Source: Candidatus Gastranaerophilales bacterium (lineage in GTDB: Bacteria > Cyanobacteriota > Vampirovibrionia > Gastranaerophilales > Gastranaerophilaceae). From it: 64,000 nt of DNA. Under the pieces are notes generated by a model. That model did not search any database, was not told the DNA's origin, and worked only from the letters and a program-made list of their open reading frames with translations. The position numbers were made by a program, and so were the translations under genes. This document shows positions 26,746-36,800 of the stretch, piece by piece (position 1 is the stretch's first letter; each line of letters starts with the position of its first letter). Location: positions 1-64,000 of the forward strand of contig CALVHB010000046.1 in NCBI GenBank assembly GCA_944327275.1, in the 5' to 3' direction.

Positions 26746-28344
26746 ATGGGAATGGCAGCATCTCAAGCCAGATTATTAAGTATAACTGCAAGATTGACCA
26801 ATAATGAAAATACAGGTCAAAGCATTTCCTATTCAAAACAAAGACTTGCAGATCAAACTCAACAAATTACAAATGAATATAATGAGGCTTTAGATGCAAC
26901 TAAACTTACTGTATTGACAGGGTTTAATGGAGCTGAAGCAAATTATACTGATATTTCATACAATCTTATGACTGGTCTGCAAATGGCAGAAAATGTTAAA
27001 CAGTACGTTGTTACTGATACTAAAGGTAGAATTTTAGTAAATGAAAATATTGCAGATGCATATGAAAAATCAAGAGGTAACTATAATCAATTCTTAGCAA
27101 ATTTAGGTTATTCTCAAGCGGATATATCTGTTCAAAAAACATATACTGATATTAATGACAGAACAGAAGAACAAGCTAAAGCTGAACAAAAGATTCATGA
27201 AGCTTGGGATAAATATTTTGCAACAATTGGTGTAAATCTTGGTGATAATGAGCATGATTTTGGGTTTAGCTGGACAGAGACAGTTGTTCCTGGCGGTGAT
27301 GTTAATAATCAAAATGATTATGCTATTGGTCAAGGTTATGCAGGATATGTAAGAACTGATGAAAACGGTGATTATGTAGATAAAGATGGAAATCCAGCAT
27401 ATTTTACTAATGAACAAGGTGAATTTGTTGATAAAGACGGTAATGTTATTGCAAAAGATGAATACAGTGATGATGTAAAAAATAATGCCGATAACGTTCA
27501 AAAATATGTGGATGAAAATGGAGATATTATCGATTATGACGTAGATACTGATGATGATGGTGTCATGGATGCTTATTCAAATGATGTAACTACAAATGAA
27601 GATAATACATTAAGATATTTTGATAAAAATGGTGATTTAATTGATTATGATGATTATTCTGAAGATGCAAAGTCAAAAAGAATAGTTGATTCTTCAAAAA
27701 TAGTTTATGACCCTATTAATTATGAAGGAACTACAGATGAACAGCGTGAATTATTTGATTACGCTATGGCATTGACTGAAGCTTATCTAAGAGTTAATAA
27801 CGATGGAACTACTCAGCAGTATCATCTTGAATATAATCAAGGTTTGTTAGCATCAACAACAGATCCTGAAAATGTAAGTACGATCAACTATTATAATAAT
27901 ATATTTGATAAAATGCAATCAAGCGGATATTTTACATATACTAATACTCCCGCAAAAGCTGATGATACTCATATCTATGCAGGTATTGGTACAGGGACAG
28001 CTGGTAATGTTCAAAAATCTCCATTAGAAGACAATGCGGTATTTGAACAAGCTCTAAGAGATGGAACTTTGAGATTAGAATACTATTCTACAACTGATAA
28101 ATCATTCAAATCTACTACAATATCTGAAGATTCTTGTATTCAGGAAGTAGCTGATGAAAGAGCTATTGCAAAAGCTGAATCAAAATATAATCAAGACATG
28201 ACTGATTTAGAAAATAAAGATAAAAAATTAGACTTAGAATTGAAAAAATTAGATACTGAACATAGTGCGTTGCAGACAGAATATGATTCTGTAAAGAATG
28301 TTGTTGATAAAAACGTGGAGGCGTCTTTTAAAACATTCGGATAA
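26746..28344 (+). CDS. MG-AA-QAR family protein with Asp-rich repeats (unknown function)
   Basis: This 532-residue protein begins MGMAASQARLLSITARLTN and ends in a heptad helix (LDLELKKLDTEHSALQTEYD) and SFKTFG. Both ends are shared with the proteins at 46373 and 51597. The centre holds Asp/Asn/Gly-rich repeats (residues about 201-309: DENGDYVDKDGN, DENGDIIDYD, DTDDDGVMDAYSND, DKNGDLIDYD) like calcium-binding thrombospondin type 3 or EF-loop repeats. It has no signal peptide. Paired terminal helices around a variable centre recall flagellin-like or type III exported filament subunits, but I see no sequence match. ATG 26746 was chosen for its SD; the TTG at 26728 is inside the leader hairpin. 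Confidence 0.8.
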   Translation: MGMAASQARLLSITARLTNNENTGQSISYSKQRLADQTQQITNEYNEALDATKLTVLTGFNGAEANYTDISYNLMTGLQMAENVKQYVVTDTKGRILVNENIADAYEKSRGNYNQFLANLGYSQADISVQKTYTDINDRTEEQAKAEQKIHEAWDKYFATIGVNLGDNEHDFGFSWTETVVPGGDVNNQNDYAIGQGYAGYVRTDENGDYVDKDGNPAYFTNEQGEFVDKDGNVIAKDEYSDDVKNNADNVQKYVDENGDIIDYDVDTDDDGVMDAYSNDVTTNEDNTLRYFDKNGDLIDYDDYSEDAKSKRIVDSSKIVYDPINYEGTTDEQRELFDYAMALTEAYLRVNNDGTTQQYHLEYNQGLLASTTDPENVSTINYYNNIFDKMQSSGYFTYTNTPAKADDTHIYAGIGTGTAGNVQKSPLEDNAVFEQALRDGTLRLEYYSTTDKSFKSTTISEDSCIQEVADERAIAKAESKYNQDMTDLENKDKKLDLELKKLDTEHSALQTEYDSVKNVVDKNVEASFKTFG

Positions 28345-28389
28345 TTTTAAAAACTTTTCGAGGCGATGTATTTCGGCGAATAGTTTGAA

Positions 28390-28427
28390 AGTGGAGTTTG
28401 AAATTAATTTTAAACTCCACTTTTTTT
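28390..28427 (+). terminator. Intrinsic terminator of the MG-AA-QAR gene
   Basis: AGTGGAGTTT/AAACTCCACT stem (10 bp) followed by seven T. Confidence 0.93.
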
Positions 28428-28453
28428 ATCTAGCAAAAATTAAAATTTACGTG

Positions 28454-28480
28454 TTTTAGAATCCAAAAAGGAGTCTAAAA
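28454..28480 (+). promoter_or_regulatory. SD-sequestering hairpin directly before a start codon
   Basis: TTTTAGA (28454-28460) pairs with TCTAAAA (28474-28480). After one mismatch TCC pairs with GGA, so the SD aaggag (28468-28473) is largely within the stem, and the ATG follows at 28481. Translation would need the hairpin to open. A regulator, temperature effect or coupling is possible. Confidence 0.55.
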
Positions 28481-28792
28481 ATGAAAATAGATCAAGTTAA
28501 TTTTCCTGTTGCTAAAAGTAGTGTTTTTGAAATAAGTGATGGTCGTATTTTGGGAACTAAGGAGTTATCTCCATCAGTTTACCATAACTTTAGGTTATCT
28601 GTTTCTAAAAATAATGCCGGAATTGCTGCATTTGATAAAAAAATGTATGTAATTGCAATAAAAGAAAATTCTAAAAAATTACTTAAGAATCTATCTGATT
28701 TAGGTATTAAAGTTTCAAAAGCTGTTAAAGATCCGGAAACAATTAAGCAAGTTATTATGAATGAAAATAAATTATTGAGGAAATTTTTATAG
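28481..28792 (+). CDS. Small basic protein of unknown function
   Basis: This 103-residue protein has no signal peptide or membrane helix. It reads as a small mixed alpha/beta domain: FEISDGRILGTKELSPSVYH, then KKMYVIAIKENSKKLLKNL, then a C-terminal helix with KQVIMNENKLLRKFL. I recognise no family. It lies between two terminators, so it is monocistronic, and its SD lies in a hairpin against the ATG (28454-28480). Its position after an MG-AA-QAR gene may be chance. Confidence 0.65.
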   Translation: MKIDQVNFPVAKSSVFEISDGRILGTKELSPSVYHNFRLSVSKNNAGIAAFDKKMYVIAIKENSKKLLKNLSDLGIKVSKAVKDPETIKQVIMNENKLLRKFL

Positions 28793-28812
28793 ATTTGTTC
28801 AAAAACGTATAA

Positions 28813-28846
28813 AAAAAAGACCTTTGAATTTCAAAGGTCTTTTTTA
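28813..28846. terminator. Bidirectional intrinsic terminator
   Basis: AAAAGACCTTTGAA/TTCAAAGGTCTTTT nearly perfect palindrome with A and T runs. It serves the small gene on the plus strand and fusA on the minus strand. Confidence 0.93.
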
Positions 28847-28862
28847 TTCTTATTTTATAGAA

Positions 28863-30956
28863 CTAGTCTTTAGAAACAGCTCCTGATTTTTCGATAATTT
28901 CTTTTTCGATGTTAGCAGGAACTTGTTCGTAACACTTGAATTCCATAGAGAATGTTCCACGTCCTTGAGTATTTGATCTCAAGTCTGTAGCGTAACCGAA
29001 CATATTAGCAAGAGGAACCAACGCTCTTACAATTACGTTACCAGTGTTTCCAACAGGTTCTTGACCTTCTACACGGCCGCGACGTCTTGAAATATCACCG
29101 ATGATTGTACCAGTGAATTCATCAGGAATTTCAATTTCAACTTTCATCATAGGTTCAAGAATGCAAGGTTGAGCTTTGCGGCAACCTTCTTTGATTGCCA
29201 TAGAACCTGCGATTTTGAATGCCATTTCAGAAGAGTCAACTTCGTGATATGATCCGTCGTATAGTTCAACTTTAACGTCAATCATTGGGAATCCTGCTAA
29301 AATACCGCCTTCTAGAGCTTCTTCCATACCTTTTCTTGCAGGTTCGATATATTCTCTAGGAATAGCACCACCAACGATTTTGTTTTCAAATACAAATCCT
29401 GCATTTTCTTCAGCTGGAGAAATTCTAACTTTTACGTGACCATATTGACCTTTACCACCTGATTGACGGATGAATTTAGAATCTTGATCAGAGTTTCCGC
29501 GGATAGTTTCACGGTAAGCTACTTGTGGTTTACCGATATTAGCTTCAACTTTGAATTCTCTTAACATACGGTCAACAATGATATCAAGGTGAAGTTCACC
29601 CATACCAGAAATGATTGTTTGACCTGTTTCTGTATCAGATTTAACTCTGAATGAAGGATCTTCTTCAGCAAGTTTTTGTAAAGCAATACCCATTTTATCT
29701 TGGTCAGCTTTAGTTTTTGGTTCAATTGCAACAGAAATTACAGGTTCTGGGAAAGTCATTTTTTCTAAGATGATAGGAGCTTTTTCATCACATAATGTAT
29801 CACCTGTAGTAGTGTCTTTCAAACCTACTGCTGCACAAATATCTCCTGCGTATACTTCTTGTTCTTCAAGTCTTTGATCAGCATACATACGAACTAATCT
29901 TGCGATACGTTCTTTTTTACCGTTTGTAGCATTTAATACATAAGAACCAGAAGTGATTACACCTGAATATACTCTTAAGAATGTTAGACGTCCTACGTAA
30001 GGGTCTGTCATTACTTTAAATGCCAATGCTGAGAATGGTTCAGAGTCAGATGAATGTCTTTCTGTTTTTGTACCATCTTCTAATTCACCTTCAATAGCTT
30101 TAACATCTACCGGTGATGGCATGTAGTCTACAACGTTATTCAATAATAATTGAACACCTTTGTTTTTGAATGCTGTACCGCAGCATACCGGAACAATTTT
30201 GTTGTCACAAACAGCTTTTCTCAAAACTGCTTTTAATTCATCTACAGTGATAGAATCAGGATCTTCAAAGAATTTTTCCATCAATGTGTCATCTTCTGAT
30301 GCGATAGCTTCTACCATTGCATCTCTGTATTCTTTTGCTTTTTCTGCCATATCAGCAGGTATTTCTTCTTCTCTGATGTCTGTTCCTAAGTCGTTTGTGT
30401 AAATTTCAGCCTTCATTTTCATAAGATCAATAAGACCTGTAAATTTGTCTTCTGAACCGATTGGAAGTTGAATAGGAACAGCGTTAGCGCCTAATCTTGT
30501 TTTGATTTGATCTACAACTCTGTAGAAATCAGCACCTGTTCTATCCATTTTATTTACGAATACCATTCTTGGTACTTCATATCTGTTAGCTTGTCTCCAA
30601 ACTGTTTCTGATTGTGATTGAACACCACCAACTGCACAGAATACAGCTACAACACCATCCAATACACGTAAAGAACGTTCTACTTCAATTGTGAAGTCAA
30701 CGTGGCCCGGTGTGTCGATGATATTGATTTGGTGACCTTTCCATTCAGCAGTTACAGCAGCAGATTGAATTGTGATACCACGTTCTTTTTCTTGTTCCAT
30801 AAAGTCTGTTACTGCAGCGCCATCGTGGGTTTCCCCGATTTTATGTGTTTTACCTGTGTAAAACAAAATACGTTCAGTTGTAGTGGTCTTACCAGCATCG
30901 ATGTGTGCGGCAATACCAATGTTTCTGATTTTTTCCAATGGAGTTTTTCTTGCCAT
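28863..30956 (-). CDS. fusA: Translation elongation factor G
   Basis: This 697-residue protein is full-length EF-G: G1 AHIDAGKTT (17-25), switch [20 protein letters not shown] (G4). The domain II-V segments follow ([33 protein letters not shown]). It drives ribosome translocation with GTP. It is a lone gene here, not in the str operon with rpsL/rpsG/tuf. The stop is TAG. The start has an SD-like aaaggaaaac on the minus strand. Confidence 0.98.
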   Translation of the reverse strand: MARKTPLEKIRNIGIAAHIDAGKTTTTERILFYTGKTHKIGETHDGAAVTDFMEQEKERGITIQSAAVTAEWKGHQINIIDTPGHVDFTIEVERSLRVLDGVVAVFCAVGGVQSQSETVWRQANRYEVPRMVFVNKMDRTGADFYRVVDQIKTRLGANAVPIQLPIGSEDKFTGLIDLMKMKAEIYTNDLGTDIREEEIPADMAEKAKEYRDAMVEAIASEDDTLMEKFFEDPDSITVDELKAVLRKAVCDNKIVPVCCGTAFKNKGVQLLLNNVVDYMPSPVDVKAIEGELEDGTKTERHSSDSEPFSALAFKVMTDPYVGRLTFLRVYSGVITSGSYVLNATNGKKERIARLVRMYADQRLEEQEVYAGDICAAVGLKDTTTGDTLCDEKAPIILEKMTFPEPVISVAIEPKTKADQDKMGIALQKLAEEDPSFRVKSDTETGQTIISGMGELHLDIIVDRMLREFKVEANIGKPQVAYRETIRGNSDQDSKFIRQSGGKGQYGHVKVRISPAEENAGFVFENKIVGGAIPREYIEPARKGMEEALEGGILAGFPMIDVKVELYDGSYHEVDSSEMAFKIAGSMAIKEGCRKAQPCILEPMMKVEIEIPDEFTGTIIGDISRRRGRVEGQEPVGNTGNVIVRALVPLANMFGYATDLRSNTQGRGTFSMEFKCYEQVPANIEKEIIEKSGAVSKD

Positions 30957-31051
30957 TTTTTGTTTTCCTTTTTTATATTGTGTACATCGCTATTATAATT
31001 TTAGCCTCACTTAAAATTATCACACAAACAAATATTTTTACAAATGGATTT

Positions 31052-31080
31052 GTTGATATTTTACATATTTGCAATATAAT
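31052..31080 (+). promoter_or_regulatory. Promoter of uppS that predicts a leaderless mRNA
   Basis: TTGATA (31052-31057), 17-base spacer, TATAAT (31075-31080). +1 falls at about 31087, and the ATG of uppS is at 31088. No SD precedes the ATG. Confidence 0.65.
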
Positions 31081-31087
31081 TATGATT

Positions 31088-31816
31088 ATGAAAACACAGG
31101 AAAAAGATTTATTAACCGCTGAAATAGTAAAAGAGACAAATTTACAACACATTGCAATAATTATGGACGGGAACCGTCGTTGGGCAAAGGAGAGAAATTT
31201 ACCTTCCGCTGTTGGTCATAAAAAAGGTGTTGATGCCTTGAAAGCAACACTTAGAGCTTGCAAAGACTTTGGTATAAAGTATCTCACTGTATACGCTTTT
31301 TCTACTGAAAATTGGAATAGAAAGAAAGAAGAAGTTGATTTTCTTATGGAACTTTTGGCTATTACATTGCAAAATGAACTTGCAGAGATGCATTCTGAGG
31401 GTGTTGTAATAACCTTTATCGGTGATACTTCAAGGTTAAGTGACAAGTTGCAGAAAATTCTTAAAAATTCTGTAGAAACTACGAAAAATAATACGGGAGT
31501 TCATCTTCAAATAGCTTTTAATTATGGTGCAAGGGATGAAATTTTGCATGCAGTGAAAACTATTGTTCGTAGCGGCATTCCAGTTGATCAAATTACAGAA
31601 GAAACTATTTCGGAAAATCTTTATACAAATGGTGTTCCTGACCCTGATTTATTGATTAGGACAGGAGGAGAAAAAAGAATTTCAAATTATTTATTGTGGC
31701 AGATTGCTTATTCTGAGATTCTTGTGGTTGGTCAGTATTGGTCGGAATTTGATAAAACTTCGCTTGCTGATGCTGTTGAGGAGTTTAAAAATCGTCAAAG
31801 ACGTTTTGGAAAGTAG
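31088..31816 (+). CDS. uppS: Undecaprenyl (polyprenyl) diphosphate synthase
   Basis: This 242-residue cis-prenyltransferase has the catalytic IIMDGNRRWA (Asp27), GHKKG, TVYAFSTENWNR and the late RTGGEKRISNYLLWQ motif. It makes the C55 lipid carrier for wall and LPS precursors. The open frame continues upstream to 30938, but homology begins near ATG 31088, and a near-perfect promoter ends eight bases before it, so the longer frame cannot be translated from this promoter. It is followed 20 bases later by rdgB. Confidence 0.94.
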   Translation: MKTQEKDLLTAEIVKETNLQHIAIIMDGNRRWAKERNLPSAVGHKKGVDALKATLRACKDFGIKYLTVYAFSTENWNRKKEEVDFLMELLAITLQNELAEMHSEGVVITFIGDTSRLSDKLQKILKNSVETTKNNTGVHLQIAFNYGARDEILHAVKTIVRSGIPVDQITEETISENLYTNGVPDPDLLIRTGGEKRISNYLLWQIAYSEILVVGQYWSEFDKTSLADAVEEFKNRQRRFGK

Positions 31817-31836
31817 TCTTATTTTTAGAGGTATAT

Positions 31837-32415
31837 ATGAAAATTGTTTTTGCAACGGGAAACCCTCATAAACTTCAGGAAATAAAAGAAATTGCAGGAG
31901 ATACTGATATAGAATTTATTCTCCCGCCTTCCGGATTTGATCCGATTGAAGATGGAAAAACTTTTGAAGAAAATTCTATGATAAAGGCTAAGGAAGCTGC
32001 TCATTTGAGTGGGATGATTGCTCTCGCAGATGATTCAGGACTTTGTGTTGAAGCTCTTGGCGGAGAACCTGGGATTCGTTCTGCCAGATATGCGAAAACT
32101 TCTGAAAAAAGAATTGAAAAATTGTTGAATGCTATTGATGGTTTTGACAATAGGGATGCAAAATTTGTTTGCGCGATGACTTTAGTGGATGCAAATGGAA
32201 ATATTATTTTTCAGACAAGAGGAGAATGTAAGGGGAAAATTGCAAAACACTGCTCCGGAAGTAATGGTTTTGGGTATGATCCAGTGTTTATTGTCGGAGA
32301 TTCAAATGTTACCATGGCTGATATGTCTGAGAGTGAGAAAAATAAGATTTCTCACAGAGGAAAAGCTTTGAGAAATATTTTGGATTATATATCAAAAAAT
32401 TCTTTTAATTTGTAA
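31837..32415 (+). CDS. rdgB: dITP/XTP pyrophosphatase (RdgB/HAM1 family)
   Basis: This 192-residue protein has the HAM1/RdgB pattern: FATGNPHKLQEI at the start, FEENSMIKAKEAA, LADDSGLCVEALGGEPGIRSARYA, GFGYDPVF and KNKISHRGKAL. It hydrolyses non-canonical purine triphosphates to keep them out of DNA. An SD (agagg) precedes ATG 31837, 20 bases after the uppS stop, so the two genes likely share the uppS transcript. Confidence 0.95.
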   Translation: MKIVFATGNPHKLQEIKEIAGDTDIEFILPPSGFDPIEDGKTFEENSMIKAKEAAHLSGMIALADDSGLCVEALGGEPGIRSARYAKTSEKRIEKLLNAIDGFDNRDAKFVCAMTLVDANGNIIFQTRGECKGKIAKHCSGSNGFGYDPVFIVGDSNVTMADMSESEKNKISHRGKALRNILDYISKNSFNL

Positions 32416-32482
32416 TTTTCTTAATCATATTTGCCTTGAAGTACGCTACTTTTCAAATATTTTTAGTGCTGATATTTACTTA

Positions 32483-32530
32483 TTGACATGGGAAAAAATT
32501 AATAATACAATTATTGTTGTAAAAGCAACA
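32483..32530 (+). promoter_or_regulatory. Promoter of the RND efflux operon with possible operator
   Basis: TTGACA (32483-32488), 17-base spacer, TACAAT (32506-32511). The inverted repeat TGTTG-taaaag-CAACA (32515-32530) covers the expected start site and could be an operator. No regulator gene is adjacent. Confidence 0.65.
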
Positions 32531-32582
32531 TAATTTTGTTTTGCTTTAAAAATAATAAATTTTACCAGATGAGGGAGAGTAA

Positions 32583-33758
32583 ATGAAGAAAAACATTATA
32601 ATATTTTTGTCTGTAATTGTGGCTGCAATTTTGTTTAGATACGGTTTTTCATTGGTTAGCAACATAATGCAGGGTAAGGCTATGAGTAATAGACCTGCAC
32701 CTAATGTTACAATTCAGTCGATTGAAGAACAGAGTGTGATCAGAAATTTTGAGGCTCCGGGACGTGTAGTGTCTAAATATAGAGTAGACGTACTTGCTCG
32801 TATATCAGGTTATTTACAAAAAAGTTATTTCAAAGAAGGTGATTTTGTTAAAGCCGGTCAGGTTTTGTTCTTGATAGAACCTACTGAATATGCTAACGCT
32901 GCAAATGTTGCTGGAGCTAATGTGAAAAATTTAAAAGCTCAGTTGATATATGCTGAAAAACAACTTGCTCGTGCTGCTGAACTTGTAAAAAAAGATTATA
33001 TAGCAAAGGCTCAATATGACCAAATGCTTTCTCAAAGAGATTCTTTGAAAGCTCAATTGGCATCAGCGCAAGCTTCATATAATGATGCAAATAGAAGTTT
33101 AGGATATACAAAAGTAAAATCTCCAGTAGATGGTAAAGTAGGTATAATTAATGTTACAGTTGGGAACTATGTTTCTCCTACCTCTGGAGCTTTGACAACT
33201 ATAAATAGTACTAACCCTATATATGTTACTTTCCCTATAGATTCAAATGATTTCCAGTCACTTGCAGTGTCTGATGGTGAAAATAATAAAAATAGGAAAG
33301 TTGAATTATTTTTAAGTAATGGAATGAAATATTCTTTAAATGGTGTTCAAGACTTTCAAGATAACAAAGTTGATGTATCTACCGGTACAGTTACTATGAG
33401 GGCGACTTTTGATAATCCAGATAATGTCTTGATTCATGGAGAATTTGTAACGGTAAAACTTTATGCAAACAAACCTGTTAATGTTCCTGTAGCTCCTGTT
33501 ACAGCTGTTTTGGAAAATCAGGCAGGAAAATATGTTTATAAGTTAGATGAAAATGATTTGCCTCAATTGACATATGTAAAAACAGGAGAACAAAGTGGAC
33601 ATAATTGGATTATCACTGAAGGTTTGAAAAAAGGTGACAGGATAATTACGGAAGGATTACAAAAAGTTACTCCTGGTAAACCGGTAAATATTGTTTCAGA
33701 ACAAGAAATGGAAAAAATTAAAACAGAACAAGTAACAGGCGATAGTAAAGACAAATAG
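32583..33758 (+). CDS. RND efflux periplasmic adaptor subunit (AcrA/MexA type)
   Basis: This 391-residue membrane-fusion protein has an N-terminal membrane anchor (residues 3-22). The barrel-sandwich (RVVSKYRVDVLARISGYLQ ... FVKAGQVLFLIE), an alpha-hairpin with repeated KAQLASAQAS-type heptads, and the second lipoyl half (YTKVKSPVDGKVGI) follow in order. Beta-barrel and membrane-proximal domains complete it. It links the inner-membrane pump to the outer-membrane channel encoded downstream. ATG 32583 follows gagggagag. Confidence 0.94.
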   Translation: MKKNIIIFLSVIVAAILFRYGFSLVSNIMQGKAMSNRPAPNVTIQSIEEQSVIRNFEAPGRVVSKYRVDVLARISGYLQKSYFKEGDFVKAGQVLFLIEPTEYANAANVAGANVKNLKAQLIYAEKQLARAAELVKKDYIAKAQYDQMLSQRDSLKAQLASAQASYNDANRSLGYTKVKSPVDGKVGIINVTVGNYVSPTSGALTTINSTNPIYVTFPIDSNDFQSLAVSDGENNKNRKVELFLSNGMKYSLNGVQDFQDNKVDVSTGTVTMRATFDNPDNVLIHGEFVTVKLYANKPVNVPVAPVTAVLENQAGKYVYKLDENDLPQLTYVKTGEQSGHNWIITEGLKKGDRIITEGLQKVTPGKPVNIVSEQEMEKIKTEQVTGDSKDK

Positions 33759-33810
33759 TGCCCTTATAATTAGAAGTTAGATTTTGAAAGTACATAGTTA
33801 AAGGTAAAAA

Positions 33811-36800
33811 ATGGGAAAAGAAAATTCAGGAAATTTATTTATAAAACGACCTAAGTTAGCGATAGTAATATCACTTGTAATAATGCTTGCCGGTATTTTG
33901 ATGGTGAATACACTGCCACTTGAGGAGTATCCTTCTATTACACCTCCACAAGTTATCGTAACTGCAACTTATGCAGGTGCAAGTTCTGACGTTGTAGAGG
34001 ACACAATAGCAGCTCCTGTAGAAGCTCAGTTGAACGGTGTTGAGGATATGATTTATATGTCTTCTACTTCTCAAAACGGTCAATATCAGCTGACTTTGTA
34101 TTTTAATATCGGTTCAGACCCTGATATGGCGGTAGTAAACGTACAAAACCAGTTACAGTTAGTTACTCCGCGTCTTCCTGAAGAGGTAAAGAGATATGGG
34201 CTTTCTGTAAAAAAATCTACAGGTGGTCCGGGGCTTATGATGATTTCTGTTAATTCACCATCCCATACTTATGATTCTTTGTATATTGCAAACTATGCTT
34301 CTATATATATTAAGGATGAATTAGCTCGTATTAAAGGGGTTGGTAAAGTTGCAGTGTTCGGGTCTTCGGATTATTCTATGAGAATATGGTTGGATGCCGC
34401 GAAAATGGCTAACCTTGGAGTATCTGTATCTGAGGTGAGCAGTGCAATACAGACTCAAAATACTCAGGTCCCAGCAGGTGATTTGGGTGTTGAACCTATG
34501 AAAAATAAACAGATGATTAAGCTTACAATGAGAACTAAGGGGCGTTTAAAGGATGTTTCTGAATTTGAAAATATCATTGTTCGTTCAAAACAAGATGGTT
34601 CTCAAATTAAGCTAAAAGATATTGCAAGAGTTGAGTTGGGTGCTGAAAGTTATTCATTCTTCTCCAGAATTGGCGGAAAAGATTCTGCTATTATTTCTGT
34701 AAGTCAATTGCCGGAAGCTAACGCTATTGATCTTTCAAATAAAATTAGTGCAAAAATGAAAGAATTAAGCAAAAGTTTCCCTCAAGGTATTGAATATAAA
34801 ATTCAAAGGGATGAAACTGAATTCGTAAGAGAATCAATTAAAGAGGTAATTAATGCGATTGGTCTTGCTATTGTTCTGGTAGGTATTGTTACTTATATGT
34901 TCTTAGGTAGTGGACGTGCCGCTTTAATTCCTTTCTGTGCAATTCCTGTATCGCTGATTGGTGTATTTATTTTTATGAGTATACTTGGTTTTTCGGTTAA
35001 CCTATTGATATTATTTGGTCTTGTACTAGCGGTTGGTCTTGTAGTTGATGATGCTATCGTTGTTTTGGAAAATACGCAAAGACATATTCAGGAGGGTAAA
35101 ACCCCTAGAGATGCTACTGAAATTACTATGGTTGAAGTATTTGGTGCTGTAGTTGCAACATCTTTGGTATTGATGGCTGTGTTTGTGCCTGTTTCATTTA
35201 TGTCGGGTATTACAGGACAAATGTTTAGACAATTTGCATTGTGTATTGCATCATCCATCGGTTTATCAACTCTTGTCGCTTTGACTCTTGCTCCGGCGCT
35301 TTGTGCTATGATATTGAAGTCAGGTGAAGAAAAGGCTGATTTTGAATTTATACAAAAATTTGATGATTGGTTTAATAGTGTAAGAGACAAATACCTTGAT
35401 GGGGTAAAGATTTTTATTGATTCTCCAAAACTTACTTTAGTTTTGTATTCAATTATTATCGTATTTACTGTAGGGATGTTTTATATTGTTCCGAAAGGTT
35501 TCTTGCCTACAGAAGATAAGGGGGCAATTTTCTCTCAAATACAGCTCCCAGACGGATCTTCTGCTTCAAGAACTGATATGGTTGCAAACGAAGTAGAACA
35601 ACGAATTTTGAATATTGATGGTGTTAAAAATACAATCACTTTGGTAGGGTATTCAGGAGAAAATACTGCTTTAATTGTTGCAGAACTTACTGATTGGTCA
35701 AAACGTAAAAGTAAAGACTTATCTATGCAAAGTATATTAGGCAAAATTAAAAAAGAATTTGAAAATTATCCTTCTGCAACTATTGCATCATTCTCTCCTC
35801 CTTCTATTTCAGGTTTGGGTATGTTTGGAGGTTTTGAATATCAATTACTTGATAAGGGTGATAGAAGCCCTCAAGAGTTGTATGATGAAGCTCAAAAACT
35901 TATTGCTGCAGCGAATAAGGATTCGGCTTTCCAGATGGTTTACACATCATTTACAGCTAATTTGCCTCAGTTATTAATTAAAGTAGATGAGAATAAAGCA
36001 TTGGCACAAGGTGTTAGTATATCTGAAATATATTCGGCACTATCAGGATATTTTGGAAAATCTTATGTAAATGACTTTAATAAATATGGTCGTGTTTACC
36101 GTGTATATTTGCAAGCTGATTCTCAATTCAGGGAAAAACCTGCAGATATTGATAAAATATACATAAAGAACACCTTAGGGAAAATGGTTCCATTGTCTTC
36201 TGTAGTTACTGTAAGCAATGTTGTAGGACCTTATAGTTTGACAAGGTTCAATATGTATCCTGCTATAACAATCAACGGTCAGGCCAGAAATGGTGTAAGT
36301 TCCGGTGATGCTATGGCTGCAATGGAAAACATTTCGAATCAAGTTCTACCGAAAGATATGGGTTACAGCTGGTCTGGCAGCTCTCTTCAAGAAAAAGAAT
36401 CAAGTGGACAAATTGGTCCGATTCTTGCTATGTCTTTAGTTTTCATATACCTGTTCTTGGTAGGTTTATATGAAAGTTGGATGTTGCCAATTGCTGTACT
36501 ATTGATTTCTCCTGTTGCGTTGGTTGGAGCTTTGTTCTTCCAGTATGTTTCAGGTTATTCACTAGACTTGTATTCACAAATCGGGCTTGTAATGTTAATA
36601 GGTTTGTCTACTAAACAAGCAATTTTGATTATAGAATTCGCAAAAGATGCTCATCAAAACGGTATGAGTATAAAAGATGCGGCTATGCAGGCGGCTAAAC
36701 TGAGATTTAGAGCTGTTATGATGACTAACATAGCATTTATACTAGGTCTGTTACCGCTTGTATTCGCAAAAGGTGCAGGTGCCGCAAGCCGTAATTCTGT

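Noticed and set aside
26746-28344. True flagellin or hook protein
   Set aside because: Architecture is similar but the characteristic flagellin/hook N-terminal motifs are absent and no flagellar genes are in the window.
30938-31087. Longer N-terminus for UppS from 30938
   Set aside because: The extra 50 residues overlap the fusA start region and the uppS promoter, and homology begins at ATG 31088.
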